Shown here: piece by piece, positions 50,506-61,871 of the stretch | Layout: each line of letters opens with the position of its first letter | How positions within the stretch are numbered: the stretch's first letter is position 1 | Assembly (NCBI RefSeq): GCF_050947875.1 | Contig: NC_134569.1 | Coordinates: forward strand, 42,219,777-42,283,776 | Source of the DNA: Dermacentor variabilis | Taxonomy: Eukaryota > Arthropoda > Arachnida > Ixodida > Ixodidae | Reading direction: 5' to 3' | DNA: 64,000 nucleotides | Position numbers and translations under genes: made by a program | Notes under the pieces: model-generated | What the model was told of the DNA's origin: nothing | The model's database searches: none | The model's input: the letters and a program-made list of their open reading frames with translations, nothing else

Positions 50506-51720
50506 TTTTTGAGGACGGTTGAAACCTGTCGACACTATTTTCGCGTTTCAGTGCAGCACAAGAGGCATCCACTAGCAAGTGTACTAATTGAGAGAGACTG
50601 GGCAAACACCAATTCGATGATTCCGGTGCGCAAATACCTACTGCTATATCACGAATTTTGGTTCTCCGATATCTCCTACCCTCAATGACGAGTCGTCAAT
50701 CCAAAAATTGAACTTTCGGTTGAAGGCATTATTCGCAAACGAGATATGTTTATGCTAGCAGCATAACAACTGGCGTTATACCAGATATACTTTCGGTACC
50801 CTGGCTATATACAAGCGTATACAGAAGGTTCTTGCCAAACAAATTATTTTACGGCTACTTTTGTCATTCCAGAATGGAACCAAATGCAGACGTTTAAACT
50901 GTCTTACACGAAGTCACCAACAACAGGATAGCTTTTTGCAATATTTTATTTATTACGATACATAAATTCAATGCAAACAGGAGAACAATAGGTCATCCTT
51001 TGTGACTCGCATGAAGCTTTGTCTTCATGGTGACATCAGCAATCCGCAAAACGTGGCGTCAGTTTACGAGGCATTAAAGGAAGTCAAAAAAGCAAGTGAA
51101 GAAAATCGCACGATAATGTTTCGATGGACACCTGGCCACTGCAATATCCTTGGAAATGTTGCCGCAGACAAGGCAGCCGGACAAGCGCGTGTTCATAACG
51201 CCTCATCTCCCTCTAACGCAAGGCGAATTGCAGCACATAATAAGACAGGTCTCAGCCCAAAGTTGCAAAGCGACATGATTTGACCAGAACTCGAAATCTT
51301 CAGATTTATTTCACATTGACCCATCGTTTCAATTTCAAATGCCGTCCACATAGATACAACCGGAACCTTTGAAACGCTCATCCACCGTCTGCGGCTCGGT
51401 ACCGAGTAAACAGAACATTTCTTTCATAAAATTTCGAGAGCTGATAGTCTGGAATGCAGTTATGGCCACGCGGATGAGGATCTACAGCATCTTCTGGTAG
51501 AATGTCCTCGAGACGACACACACTGACCACGCTTAGCACCTTATTTAATGGCATTAGTTCGCAGGCCCTTCAGCCTCAGGAAGATCTTAGGTCCTTGGTG
51601 AACATACTCATTGCAAAGACGTGCGTTACTAGCCCTTCAAAGATATTTAGAAGCCATCAATGTTCTCGGAAAGTACTGAATGGAGTGTTTAAATGCGATA
51701 GCGCATTCTATGTTTTTTTT
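50506..51720 (+). pseudogene. RNase H-type LINE, RNase H domain and C-terminus
   Basis: All RNase H motifs are visible in broken plus-strand frames: AYTEGSC near 50817 (usual Asp replaced by Glu), VILCDSHEALSSW near 50996, and IMFRWTPGHCNILGNVAADK (His and Asp) near 51115. Then a C-terminus with CSYGHADEDLQHLLVECP. RNase H removes the RNA template during reverse transcription. With the RT at 49010-49515 this probably forms one copy split by the RTE element. Confidence 0.7.
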
Positions 51721-51807
51721 TCTTTTACTCGACTTTGGCCATTCCAACCCCTGGTTTCTTGTAACTTAATAAGAATTTAATCCGTGATTTCTTACGTACC
51801 TTTATTT

Positions 51808-52010
51808 TAGTCTAGCTAAGTGACCGGAGTTTGTGGTTACTTTAGGGAACTTCTGCGACTGGACTTTGAGTTGTTGTGTTTGTGAGTTGACACTCAGTTT
51901 TAATGCATCATTAGTGTACTTATGTGACTGGACGTCCTGTTTTTATGATTTAGAATTAAATTTCAGTTATAGAGTGACACTAGTGTACTTATGTGACTGG
52001 AGTTTGGGTT
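51808..52010. repeat. Diverged minisatellite, 69-bp period
   Basis: TAGTGTACTTATGTGACTGG occurs at 51912 and 51981; a diverged copy starts at 51843 and a half-period copy at 51808 (TAGTCTAGCTAAGTGACCGG). Spacings are 35, 69 and 69, suggesting an original unit of about 35 bp. It follows the LINE C-terminus and may lie in its 3' UTR. Confidence 0.65.
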
Positions 52011-52859
52011 ATGATTTTCATTCTTCTTTTATTATGATTTATTCTTCTATTTTAAATCCATATGTCAAAAAGAGTAGCCGACGCCAATTAAAGGCGACAA
52101 CATCTCCTAAATACCATATAATAAAAAAAAGGCTTTTCACCCGTCGAAGAATATATCGGCGGTTAATACTTCTTTGTGCAAGCTGCCCAGCTCTTATCCG
52201 GGCCCTAGAGCTGAGCAATTCCGCAGTGCGCCCCTTGTATGTTCGGCGCTTCGCTCGCACATACACGAGTCAGCATACCACGTGTAATTGCGGCAAAGTA
52301 CAGGACAGTTTCGCACTAATTCGTGAAACTATAGCGACGGGAATACGTCTCACGCGCGTGCGACACATTTGCCCTGCCAAATTACCCGTCAGAACTGCTC
52401 CGCATTTGCGCGCCGCTCGACATCCGCAGCCCAAAAGGCTGCCCGCGCCCTCTAAAGAGACTTGCTCGGGAAAAGACATTGCGTGTGGCAATAGCGTGGC
52501 CGTCGTTATTAATTCCGAGCCCCTTGCAGAGACTCAACCGAAGCGGGCGAGCACACGCGCGCTAAATTAAGCTGCGGCAAGCGTAACGAATGCGGCGTCG
52601 ATAGCATTTCCAACGGTCATCATTTTCAATGTAAGGGATATGCGAGACCCGGCATCGTTCACCGGCGCCGAGTGCACTTTGAGGTTTGCTCATTTAGACA
52701 CCGTGCAGTGAGCCTTGTACGAAACTTTTCTTCATTCCGTAGCAAACGAGAATGTACGCATTTTGGCAGATGACTATAGTAAGCTTCGCAGTGAACAGGG
52801 CCCCAATACCGCATCTTAATAAACACCGTATAAGTAATATCAGCTGTGTCTTACCAGTA
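52011..52859. other. Spacer, no gene recognised
   Basis: A frame of 245 codons (51833-52570) runs through the minisatellite into this region, but its second part is a basic sequence without known motifs. I do not call it. Confidence 0.4.
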
Positions 52860-53543
52860 ACAGCTGTAACAGCTGTGTCTAACCGGTGCTCACGTACGGG
52901 GCAGAAACATGGAGGCTTACGAAAAGGGTTCTACTTAAATTGAGGACGACGCAACGAGCTATGGAAAGAATAATGATGGGTGTAACGTTAAGGGATAAGA
53001 AATGAGCAGATTGGGTGAGGAAACAAACGCGAGTTAATGACATCTTAGTTGAAATCAAGAAAAAGAGATGGGGGGGGGGGGACATGGGCAGGGCATGCAG
53101 TGAGGAGGGAAGATGACCGATGGTCATTAAGGGTTACAGACTGGATTTCAAGGGAATCGAAGCGTAGCAGGTGACAGCAGAAAGTTAGGTGGGCGGATGA
53201 GATTATGGATGGTTGCAAAAACTTTATTTTCGTCAGAACGCATGTACGGACGATTCCGTGCTAGATGGCCATCAGCTCGTGGCTGACGGCGACCTGGGAG
53301 GCCCACTCCACGGCCTTGGTCTGGACGACCGGGTCTGAGCTGGCCAACACGGCCTCCCACTGCTCGAGAGAAGGATCACGCATAATATCCGCCGGTGGCA
53401 GCGCTATGCTACAGCGGATGAGATTAAGTTTGCAGGGACAACATGGCACACAGTTACTAAATGGCCGGGGTAGTTTGAGGAGTATGAGAGAGGCTTTGTC
53501 TGCAGTGGGCGTAACCAGGCTAATAATGATGATGATGATGATG
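52860..53543 (+). mobile_element. RTE-clade LINE 3' end
   Basis: The plus strand reads LTYGAETWRLTK-like sequence, LKLRTTQRAMERIMMGVTLR, then RVNDILVEIKKKRW and broken GHGQGMQ...DDRWSL counterparts, the C-terminus of RTE ORF2. The tail is GTCTGCAGTGGGCGTAACCA followed by (TAA/GAT)n to 53543. A 208-bp LINE tail plus 13-bp duplication interrupts it at 53206. Confidence 0.8.
53206..53413 (-). mobile_element. 208-bp LINE 3' end flanked by 13-bp target duplications
   Basis: GCGGATGAGATTA occurs at 53193-53205 and 53414-53426. Between them, on the minus strand, is a LINE C-terminus, IMRDPSLEQWEAVLASSDP and VVQTKAVEWASQVAVSHELM, ending at a stop, then a 3' UTR with AATAAAG. Removing insert and one duplication restores the RTE sequence. 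Confidence 0.85.
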
Positions 53544-53570
53544 AAGTAATATCAGTAAAAAGAAATGCTC

Positions 53571-53796
<226 letters not shown>

Positions 53797-54799
53797 ACAA
53801 ATCGGAACGGCCACAATTTCTGCCTGCTCTCTATGGATATATTGCGCTTTCTTTAAAAAATATTCGCTCATGCGCTACACAAAACTCCACAGTGGCATAG
53901 ATACATGCGTTGTGCATGAGTTGTCCGTAAGTTGTTTCAAGCACCCCTCCAACAGTGGCTATGTATACACCGGCCATGCGCTCGACACAGACGAGGCCCT
54001 TCTCGAGTGCATTTTCATTTCCCAGTTGCGATTTTCGGGAACCTGGAACGTTCGAGAGGGAGGTTCGCGTGCGCCATCACCGTGCGACGCGACCCTTTCT
54101 CCCTCCGCACATCACCAGTTTGAAGATTCGAAATTGCCGCGATTACGCAAACGACCAATTTGCGCCGCATTCGTCGCGGGGCCAGCGGTCGCGGCCCGCG
54201 CCACAGTGCTGAGACGATATCAAAGGAGCACTCAAATAACAGAAGCGAAGCGAAGCCGCCGTCTAGCGGTGGCTAGGCAAAAGATGGCTAAGCAAAATCC
54301 ATGGTTATCCAAAGCGCATGCTGTGAATGCTTCCTATTCTACTGACGGTTGCGTGAAAGCACACATCAGCTCTAGCGGTCCATCTTCGCATATTGTGCGA
54401 CGCAGCAACTTTTTTTGAAAGCAGGAGATGCATCAGTTCATTACGTCATATGGAAAAGCCAACTATTCGGCTGTATTTCATTAGTGGCCAGACAGAGTTG
54501 ATGAACTGAGCTTGGGCAATGCCGTTTCTTCATCCCGCATTTGATATAAGCAATGAAGTATTTGACCTGCGGTCACCGCAGAAGAAACCAGCCTCCTCAG
54601 TACGACACAAAGCGGAGGGAGCCCGTATAGATTCCTGTATTTCAAATTAGATGAATAAAACACGGACATCGCTCATTCAATAACCCCAGTAAATTTCTAA
54701 TGAAAAAAAAACAATAAAAAAGGAATACACACGCGCCTTTCATTGTATGTGGGTGTGACATAAGGGCCCTTTTCGACCAGCCACCGAATTCACTTGTAG
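53797..54799. other. Spacer, no gene recognised
   Basis: GC-richer at about 53960-54270; frames here overlap and extend from the microsatellite. Nothing recognised. Confidence 0.4.
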
Positions 54800-55025
54800 C
54801 ATATACATGGCGTTGCGCTGCTATTCACGACTTCTCGGCTTCGATTGCTGGTCGCGGGGGCCGCATTTCGAAGCGCGCGAAATGCAAAAAAGAAAAGAAG
54901 AAAACGCTCGTCCTGGGCGCACATTGAAGATCACCAAGGGGGCCAAAATTAGTCAGCTGCCCCCCACTAGGGCATGCCTCATAATAAGACCGTCGTCTTG
55001 GCGCAAAAAATCCCCCCAATTCATT
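54800..55025 (+). mobile_element. Diverged Ruka-like SINE
   Basis: On the plus strand GGCGTTGCGCTGCT, GGTCGCGGGGGCCGCATTTCG, GCGAAATGCAAAAAAG and GGGCATGCCTCATAATAAG match, in order, parts of the minus-strand SINE at 2545-2789. Many substitutions, and the head is degraded, so it is older than the other two copies. No target duplication seen. Confidence 0.65.
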
Positions 55026-55414
55026 CATTGATTGACCCCTTTCGTTCAATTTATTCTTCTCATCGTCCAACGCCTAGAACTGCCCTACACTGAAGATAAC
55101 ATAGGCGGAGCGCAGCTCGGACCATGGACGAGAAGGAAGAAAATTAGAACAGAATCGTTGCATTATATATCCCGGTCTCGGCATTTGTCTTGTGATAGTG
55201 TCTAGAGGCAAGTGATGTGCGCAGTATTTGATAGGCTGAACAGTCGTTCACTGTCATAACAGGAAGGTCTATATGTCAGCGCTTCCAAACTAACTCCGCG
55301 CAGCGGGCTGTATCTGGACTGATGATGTTCCTGAGGTCTACAGATCGACATAATAGAATTTAAGAACACACTGGATAGCGTACGTAGTATACTTCATTAG
55401 GTGCCCCTGTTTCT
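55026..55414. other. Spacer, no gene recognised
   Basis: No recognised feature. Confidence 0.4.
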
Positions 55415-55515
55415 TCATATTTCTCTTCCCTCACGCTCTCTCTACCTTTTTATCCCTTCACCCGCTCCCTGCGTGCTGTGTAGCAAACCACCACTACCTC
55501 TAGTTAAGCTTCAGG
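55415..55515 (+). repeat. 3'-end remnant of an I-clade LINE
   Basis: TCCCTGCGTGCTGTGTAGCA, AACCACCACTACCTCTAGTT and the preceding CT-rich stretch are a diverged shared LINE 3' end. Confidence 0.5.
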
Positions 55516-55544
55516 CCTTAACATGCATCTTGTCCTGAACTTTG

Positions 55545-55661
55545 TCACGTCCACACCGACGTGAGGCATCTGTTGTGTGTCGGTTGTGGTTGGCAGTTGG
55601 TTTCACGAAAGCTTATTCCGCACAAATTGGCAAGGTCTGATAGTTCTGTATGTGATGTCTC
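55545..55661 (+). repeat. Short LINE C-terminal fragment
   Basis: The plus strand reads RLWLAVGFTKAYSAQIGK, then SSVCDVSG, the part of an I-clade C-terminus just before its zinc finger (compare LLCRLWLGVAFTKAYS at 16.2 kb). It ends abruptly where ORF1 of the next LINE begins, so that LINE may have inserted here. Confidence 0.55.
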
Positions 55662-55844
55662 CGGCCTGGGAAGAGAACGTAGACCACTGGACGATGACGA
55701 AGTTCTTGCGTTTGGTTGGTAGTTTCTTTTGATGCTGAAGTTTTCTGATTTTGTGCTTCATCGTGCATCAGCAACATCCAGTGCTGTTTGTACCGGCCCT
55801 CAAGACTCCTGCTTTGCTGGGAGACTTTCCCTACAAAGCTTGCA

Positions 55845-56995
55845 ATGGAGGAGATGCTGGTGGACACGTCTGGCGGCGGGGACTGGGCTCCCGCTACAAA
55901 GAAGCGCCCCAGCTTTTCAGTGGCATCAGAAGCTGGCGATTGCGAGTCTGATGCAAGGTCGGATGGCTTGGATACCATCATAGCTGCTAAGCATCGGCAT
56001 TCAAGACAGAAGTCCTCGACATCGTCCTCAAGTGAAGCGACTATCATGGAAGAATGTCATTGCCATAGACACAACAGATAAGAAGACGGTGCAAACTCTA
56101 TTCTGCCTCTCTCTACTCTGTGGTGTCGACACCCGGGCTTATATACCACAGGGAACGAATGTAACAGCTGGTGTAATATCTGACGTTCACCTAGAACTTC
56201 AAGACGACGTTTTGAAAAGCATGATCGTTTGCACGCCACCATGCAAAATCGTCAACGCTTGAAAGCTTGGCTCGTCAAAGTGTTTGAAGATACTCTTTGA
56301 CTGTGAAAAGCTACCTAGCCATATCAAGGCTGGACTGGTGCGATACCCACTTCTACCTTTTGTACCAAGGCCTTTCCAGTGCCGTAAATGTCTAAAGATT
56401 GGTCATGTGCAGGGTTACAGCAAAAGTATTGTGGTCTGGACTCTGTGACAAATGTCGCAAAAATCGCGACGTAAATTGGCAACACTTGGCAACAGACAAA
56501 GACTGTCGCACACTGAAGGAAAAATTAAAAGCTCTGAAAAAGAAACCTAAAAAGAAGGCATCAGGAGAGAAGACACGTAGCCATAGCGCCCATCCAGCGG
56601 CTGCAAATGCCACAACTGAGTATGTACCCGCACTTTAGAAGAATAGTTCCGACACCGTGCATCGGAGGGAAGGAGGGAGACGGAACTTCTGCCTCTCAGC
56701 GACATCGCAGCCGGCACTTCCATCAAAAGCATCAGAACCTGTCTCTACCAAGATCACATCTCCGAAAGCGTCCGAACCAGCATCTGCCAAGGCCCCGTCT
56801 ACAGCAGAAAACACTGCACATAGGGTGCCCAAAACTGTCTCAGTCAACGACGATGTCCAGCTTATCAACCTTCTTAATTTGCTTGTCAACATCATTAGGT
56901 CTCTGATTGCCACTCGTCAGATACCAGCAGCGTTAGATGCAGAGCAACTTCTCGAAGCTCTCGTTCCAGTTCTCGACGGCCTTTACTAGAAACAA
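55845..56995 (+). pseudogene. I-clade LINE ORF1 (gag-like, zinc knuckle)
   Basis: ATG at 55845 (MEEMLVDTSGGGDWAPATKK) begins an acidic/Ser-rich N-terminus (ARSDGLDTIIAAKHRHSRQK). After a frameshift near 56035, NVIAIDTTDKKTVQTLF and VHLELQDDVLKSMIVCTPPC form the RNA-binding middle. Then PRPFQCRKCLKIGHVQGYSK, a zinc knuckle (C-x2-C-x4-H) whose last Cys is changed, and LCDKCRKNRD. A Lys-rich and Ser/Pro-rich tail (ASEPVSTKITSPKASEPASA) leads to a frame ending at 56987-56989. Frameshifts and stops throughout. Expected role: coating element RNA. Confidence 0.7.
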
Positions 56996-58240
56996 TATGA
57001 ACACTTGTCGAAACCCTCGTCCATTTGTGCTGCAATGGAATGATCTAGTCCTTCTGCTCCTCACAATAAACACCCCGCCAGATGTTATAGCACTTCAAGA
57101 AACCCATGTAACAAAAGAAGAATTCAGACTTCCAGGCTTAGTAGGCGTCCACAGTAACACTCGATGCATATTACCAGCATGCGGCACTTTCCAGGGCACG
57201 GACGCCATGCCTTCACGAAAGGCTTCAAAAGCATCGTTATATGTGCAAGGTGACCTACATTTCGCAGTTATTGACAAAGGTGACATCTGCGACGCCGGTT
57301 TTGAATGTGCGGCTGTTGCTGTAAGTCTCAGAGATACAATGATGACTGTGGCAAGCCCATATTATCGACCAACGCGGCCTTCAGACACCACATTACTGAA
57401 TTACTTAGTCTCTCGTTGCGGCCAATCATTTGTGCTGTGCAAAGACTTCAGTGCTCACCATCCTTGCTGATGGTCTCGTCCAAAAGACAGTCTTGGTGTG
57501 GAGATCAATGAACTCATTGTTAGACATGATCTACAAACCCTCAATGACAGCTCACCTACATTTGTCGGCAGAGGAAAGGGACGATCCACCATCGACCTTG
57601 CAGATTGCCTACAAATTTGGTTGGTTCCAGAAAATGCTCCTAGCCGCCAGACTGCCCCCTACGCTGTGGCAAATTGGGGCAAGTTCCGTCAGCTAATGTC
57701 AAAGGCGCCATAAGACGACAAGCTGTTCAAACTGGCGAGTGAGTGTCTAGAACAAGCTAAGGTACGATGACGGCGACGCATAGGTAAACCAAACCCTGAC
57801 CTTAAGCTCTTGAGGCTACGCGCCTGTCGACGCCGCGTTTGCAGGAGGGCGCAGCGCTCTAAACGAAGCTCTGATTGGACGGTATATAACCACCTAGATG
57901 CAGCTATAAGGTGGCACACAAAACAACTTCGTCGAAAAAGCTGGGCTGCATTTTGTATTTCGCTGAAAACAGCAAGCGGTATCGGAAGTGTATGGCGCAC
58001 ACTGAAGGCTCTGCGAACTCCTGAGTTCTGCACAAATCCAACTGCTGCTCTGTGCATAACGACCGAACGAATTCTCATGGAGGCATTTGCCGATCTTTTC
58101 GTACCTACTATGTCAGGAGAATACACAAACGGCGACCTTAATTCTCTGACAACTCACGGCACCATAACCTCTTGCTATAGTCCTGCTTACGAAATGGATG
58201 AGGCAGACTTTACTCGCGAGGAGCTACGCTAAGGGCTTAG
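56996..58240 (+). pseudogene. I-clade LINE ORF2, endonuclease and linker
   Basis: From ATG 56997 (MNTCRNPRPFVLQW): DVIALQETHVTKEEFRLPG (catalytic Glu in QE), SLRDTMMTVASPYYRPTRPS, and VLCKDFSAHHP, where the usual Gly of GDFNAHHP is Lys. After a stop: EINELIVRHDLQTLNDSSPT, RSTIDLAD, then the linker LRLRACRRRVCRRAQRSK and SYSPAYEMDEADFTREELR to 58232. Frames alternate, so this copy is dead. Confidence 0.75.
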
Positions 58241-58264
58241 CCTTTCAAAACGCCGCACTGCCCC

Positions 58265-58370
58265 ACTCCAACAAACTCTTCGCCACCCCCTACATAAAAA
58301 TAACATAAAAGAAAAGGGGGCAAGCCCACTTTCTTTTATAGTATTATTATGTAAGGGTGACGATGTCACC

Positions 58371-58444
<74 letters not shown>

Positions 58445-58520
58445 TGCCGCAGCGGTGGCAGTTCGCACAGCGCCACATGCATGTTACCCACTACAATATA
58501 TATATAGGCGAACGTGGTGT
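58265..58520. repeat. TA-rich insertion with hairpins inside a LINE RT
   Basis: The RT should pass from KRRTAP directly towards LRNIDEAFHQLILDE (58535 on); instead about 255 bp intervene. They contain the hairpin GGGTGAC-GAT-GTCACCC (58355-58371), a (TA)n run (58373-58443), and CTGCC...GGCAG just after it (58444-58461). Could be a small DNA element or an expanded microsatellite. Boundaries are approximate and no duplication is clear. Confidence 0.5.
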
Positions 58521-60420
58521 CATGTACTACACCTTACGAAATATCGATGAGGCCTTCCATCAGCTTATTTTGGACGAATATACTCAAATGTGGCAAACGA
58601 GTCTGATCCCCAATGAACTGACATCATCTGTGGCGATACCTGTTTTAAAGCCCGGGCGTCCTGCAAAACACCTCAAGTCATACGGCCAATATCCCTAACA
58701 TCTAATATTATCAAGCTGATGGAACGAAAGGTACTGTTTCGTCTAGATATCAGATTACAGGAACGAAATATAAGTCCACCCCTTATGTAACATCCCAGAA
58801 ACGGGGTCCTTTAAGGAAATGAAATAAACTGAACTGAAGTTAATTTCTTTCCTGATGTCATGAGCGGCTTTCGTTGCCATCGTTCAGCCCTCGACAGCAC
58901 TGCAGACCTTGCATCAATGCTTGAATCTGCTCAAGAAATCAAGCACTCTCCATAAATACTATCCCTATACATACAACAAGCATTTGATTCGGTACCACAT
59001 AGGGGGATTGTTTTCGCACTTAGGATTGCGGGAATTTCGGGTTGTTTGCTTCGTTTTGTGGGCATTTTTCTATCGGAGCGCAATATTAAAGTGCGCGTGG
59101 GAGGAGCAACAAGCGAATCTCGCACTGTCAACTGTGGTGTGCCGCAAGGCAGCGCCTTATCACCGATTCTCTTCAACAGTGTACTTGCTGGACTTCCAAG
59201 CCGATTGCCTCAAGAATGTGACTTTCCGCTAGGCATGGCAAATCTAAGTTGATGACATCGCACTGTAGATCGGCGGTCCTTCGCACCACGGTCCACGTCT
59301 TCGTGGAATCTTGCAGAGAGCTCTGAATGTCGCGTCGGAGTACATGGATGATGTTGGTCTGCAGATTTCACCCGCTAAGGCGGCCGCATTTGCGTATCAT
59401 CCTAGACAACGCGCTCGTCAACCATGAGACGGCAATGCATCCCTCGGAGATACACCGATAGATTTGGTAGAGCAACACCTATACCTGGGCGTAATTATCG
59501 ATGATTGGCTACCATGGCGCCCTGCCGTCACCTCTGTGCGGCGCAAGTCGCATTCCCTACTCATATATGGGGCTTCCTTGACTGCTAGGCGTAACGGGTG
59601 TGACCAGATGACAGCACCACAGGTATATCAATCATCTGTACTTTCTAGCGTGATATATGCCTTACCGGTGTTGAACGTGCCACCTAGTTGGATGCCTCAA
59701 TTGGAACGGGACCATCGTGTTACCCTCCGAGTCATTCTTGGCTTACTTCGTGAGGCGCAGTCCGTTCCATTACTCACTGAAGCGCACCAGCTGACCCTGA
59801 GGCTGCAAGCAGACCAGAGAACGTTATATCACGTAGAGCGTCTGCACTGAGCATAATATGGACAAGCATTTATTAACCGATTGGTTGAGCGACCGTTATC
59901 CCACATGGGCAAAATGGCGGCATTGTTCGCTGTCATTGCTGGCAATTCAGGAGATACCACCTCACTGACAACTCCGAAGGAACACTACAACAAATGTCCC
60001 TTCCGTATTCATCTTTCGATTCCCGAGATGCACAATCAGTTTGACCAGCCTGTTTCGACACTATTCCAGTTGTTGCAGCTGCACTTATTTGAAAAATATA
60101 GGGACCATGTTAAGGTAATTACGAACGCATCGGTAAGTAGCGACGCTCAAGGTGCTGTAGCAGCTTTCTTTTGCCCCTCGACTGACATAAGAAGGGCGTT
60201 TCGAATGTCTCATCCATCCTCATCAACAACTGCGGAACTGGCAGCGTTTCATGTTGCTCTGAAGTAAGTACGTACAGGAAGAAATAAGCACATCAGAGGT
60301 CGTCATCCTTACAGACTCCCGTACTGCCTTTAGCAGGCTGTTGAGAGAGGATGTCAATAGCCCGATTCTACGCAGTATAATAGAGTCCGCCGAGAAAATT
60401 ACTTCTTGTGTGGTGTCCTG
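58520..60420 (+). pseudogene. I-clade LINE ORF2, reverse transcriptase to partial RNase H
   Basis: RT: LIPNELTSSVAIPVLKPGR, KSYGQYP, FPDVMSGFRCHRSALDSTAD, then QQAFDSVPH with motif A degraded, NCGVPQGSALSPILFN (motif B, about 59130) and VDDIAL (motif C, about 59250) with one base lost before it. Thumb: EQHLYLGVIIDDWLPWRPAV and LRVILGLLREAQSVPLLTEA. RNase H starts at VITNASVSSDAQGAVAAF (first catalytic Asp is Asn), STTAELAAFHVALK, and VVILTDSRTAFSRLL. The His and last Asp motifs are missing. Confidence 0.75.
58782..58840 (+). repeat. Small CR1-like 3' tail inside the RT
   Basis: GGGTCCTTTAAGGAAATGAA followed by ATAAACTGAACTGAA resembles CR1 3' termini and separates QERNISP from FFPDVMSGF in the RT. 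Probably a very short 5'-truncated insertion. Confidence 0.45.
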
Positions 60421-61837
60421 ATGTCTTATTCCCACGCTTAATCCTCACGTGCTTTTCTTGCTACGTGAGATCAGCTTTTGCCCCGTCGTTCGGACTTGCT
60501 GCATTTCTCTACGTTTCCGCTGCGTTTGTGTTTCCTTTCCCGATCGCCATTTAGGACGTTGGTTTATGCTTACGTTCTTCTGTCTCTGCTCTCAAGCCAT
60601 AGCCTCGATGTGTGATCGACGTATTCTCTTAATCTCGTTCGACGCCCCCTGGGATTCCTGTACCACCTAACCCCGCCAGCCATAGTCACGCATACCATGC
60701 ATGGCTGTCTGCCTATTTTAAGTGCAGGGTACAAAACGACAATTCAGTCAACAATCGTAACTTTGCTGCAGCAAAAGGTGCGCCTCGAGAAGGCGGTCAC
60801 GCACCGAACTGCCTGCTTTTAGTCACAGAGGACAGCAAACACATGCATTCGATCCTCACTCACTCACGCGATTCTAATGTAAATTTATAAAAAAGACAGG
60901 AAGGTGACGTAGCACAGGTGCTGCGCAATTTCTTTGTAATTGTCGTCTACATTCAGCGATAAGCTTATACCCTTTGTCACCCATTGCATTGTTTATGATC
61001 AGCTTTCTTCCATTGCCCATTGGTTCCATTCCATTGGTTTGGGTACAATAATGAGGTTTTTAACATGATCCGTGTCTCTCTAACAGTCTAATTAAGTGAA
61101 AAGCTTGATCAGGACGCTGTCTTTACATAAATGCTACGAGCTGACAATACAAAACCTTCAAAACTGGAGAAACAAGCCTACAAAAAAAGAACACCATGCA
61201 CCGATATTCAATAAGAACATAAAAAAAGCCTGCACATCAATTGCAATGAATATATCTTCAGATAGCCTTCAATGTGCGCACGGCGTAGCTCAAGAACATA
61301 ACAGAAAACGGTAGGGAGCAGGGAAAATAAAAGTAGGGATTCGAAGAGTCGCCACTTGATCACTTGATAGTGGCGCGTACGGCGAATGTCTTCTTCGTTA
61401 CATAGCCGTGAGCGAACAGAGTTTGAAATATTTCACAGGAACCGCATATCCTTATAGTGGGTTTATAAACTTGTCTGCAGTACTGAAAAAAAAAAAGAAG
61501 ACGAAGCAGAAGAAGAAACAGGCTCGCTTGCTCTGTTCGTGTGAGCTCGTAATTTAACCAAGAGCTCAAGCAAATCACCCAGACCTCTTTAGTGGGCTAA
61601 GATTAGGAGCCTAAATGGACAGACTTATCCGAGACAAAGAACGACTCCTTTATCTTTTTTTTTTTTTATTCTTCGAACGCAGCGTCCGAATTCCCAGCGG
61701 ACTCGTGCGCGAAGTGATAGAAAGATAAAACAAATAAGGAGAGATTTATTCCAATAAGACATTGCTCACGTTTTTATTTTCTTACTTTCTTCATTTCGCC
61801 CATACCAGGTCTGATATCACTAAACACGAGAAATTCG

Positions 61838-61871
<34 letters not shown>

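Larger units (their letters stand above)
55662..60420 (+). mobile_element. Nearly complete I-clade LINE, mutated and 3'-incomplete
   Basis: ORF1, endonuclease, RT and partial RNase H follow in order over 4.8 kb. Two internal insertions: a TA-rich block at about 58265-58520 and a small CR1-like tail at about 58782-58840. The RNase H lacks its last motifs and no C-terminal zinc finger or 3' UTR follows 60420. Since LINEs usually lose the 5' end, loss of the 3' end implies a later deletion or rearrangement. Confidence 0.8.

Noticed and set aside
51833..52570. 245-codon plus-strand frame
   Set aside because: It runs through the 69-bp minisatellite; the remainder has no motif and a composition-driven basic character.
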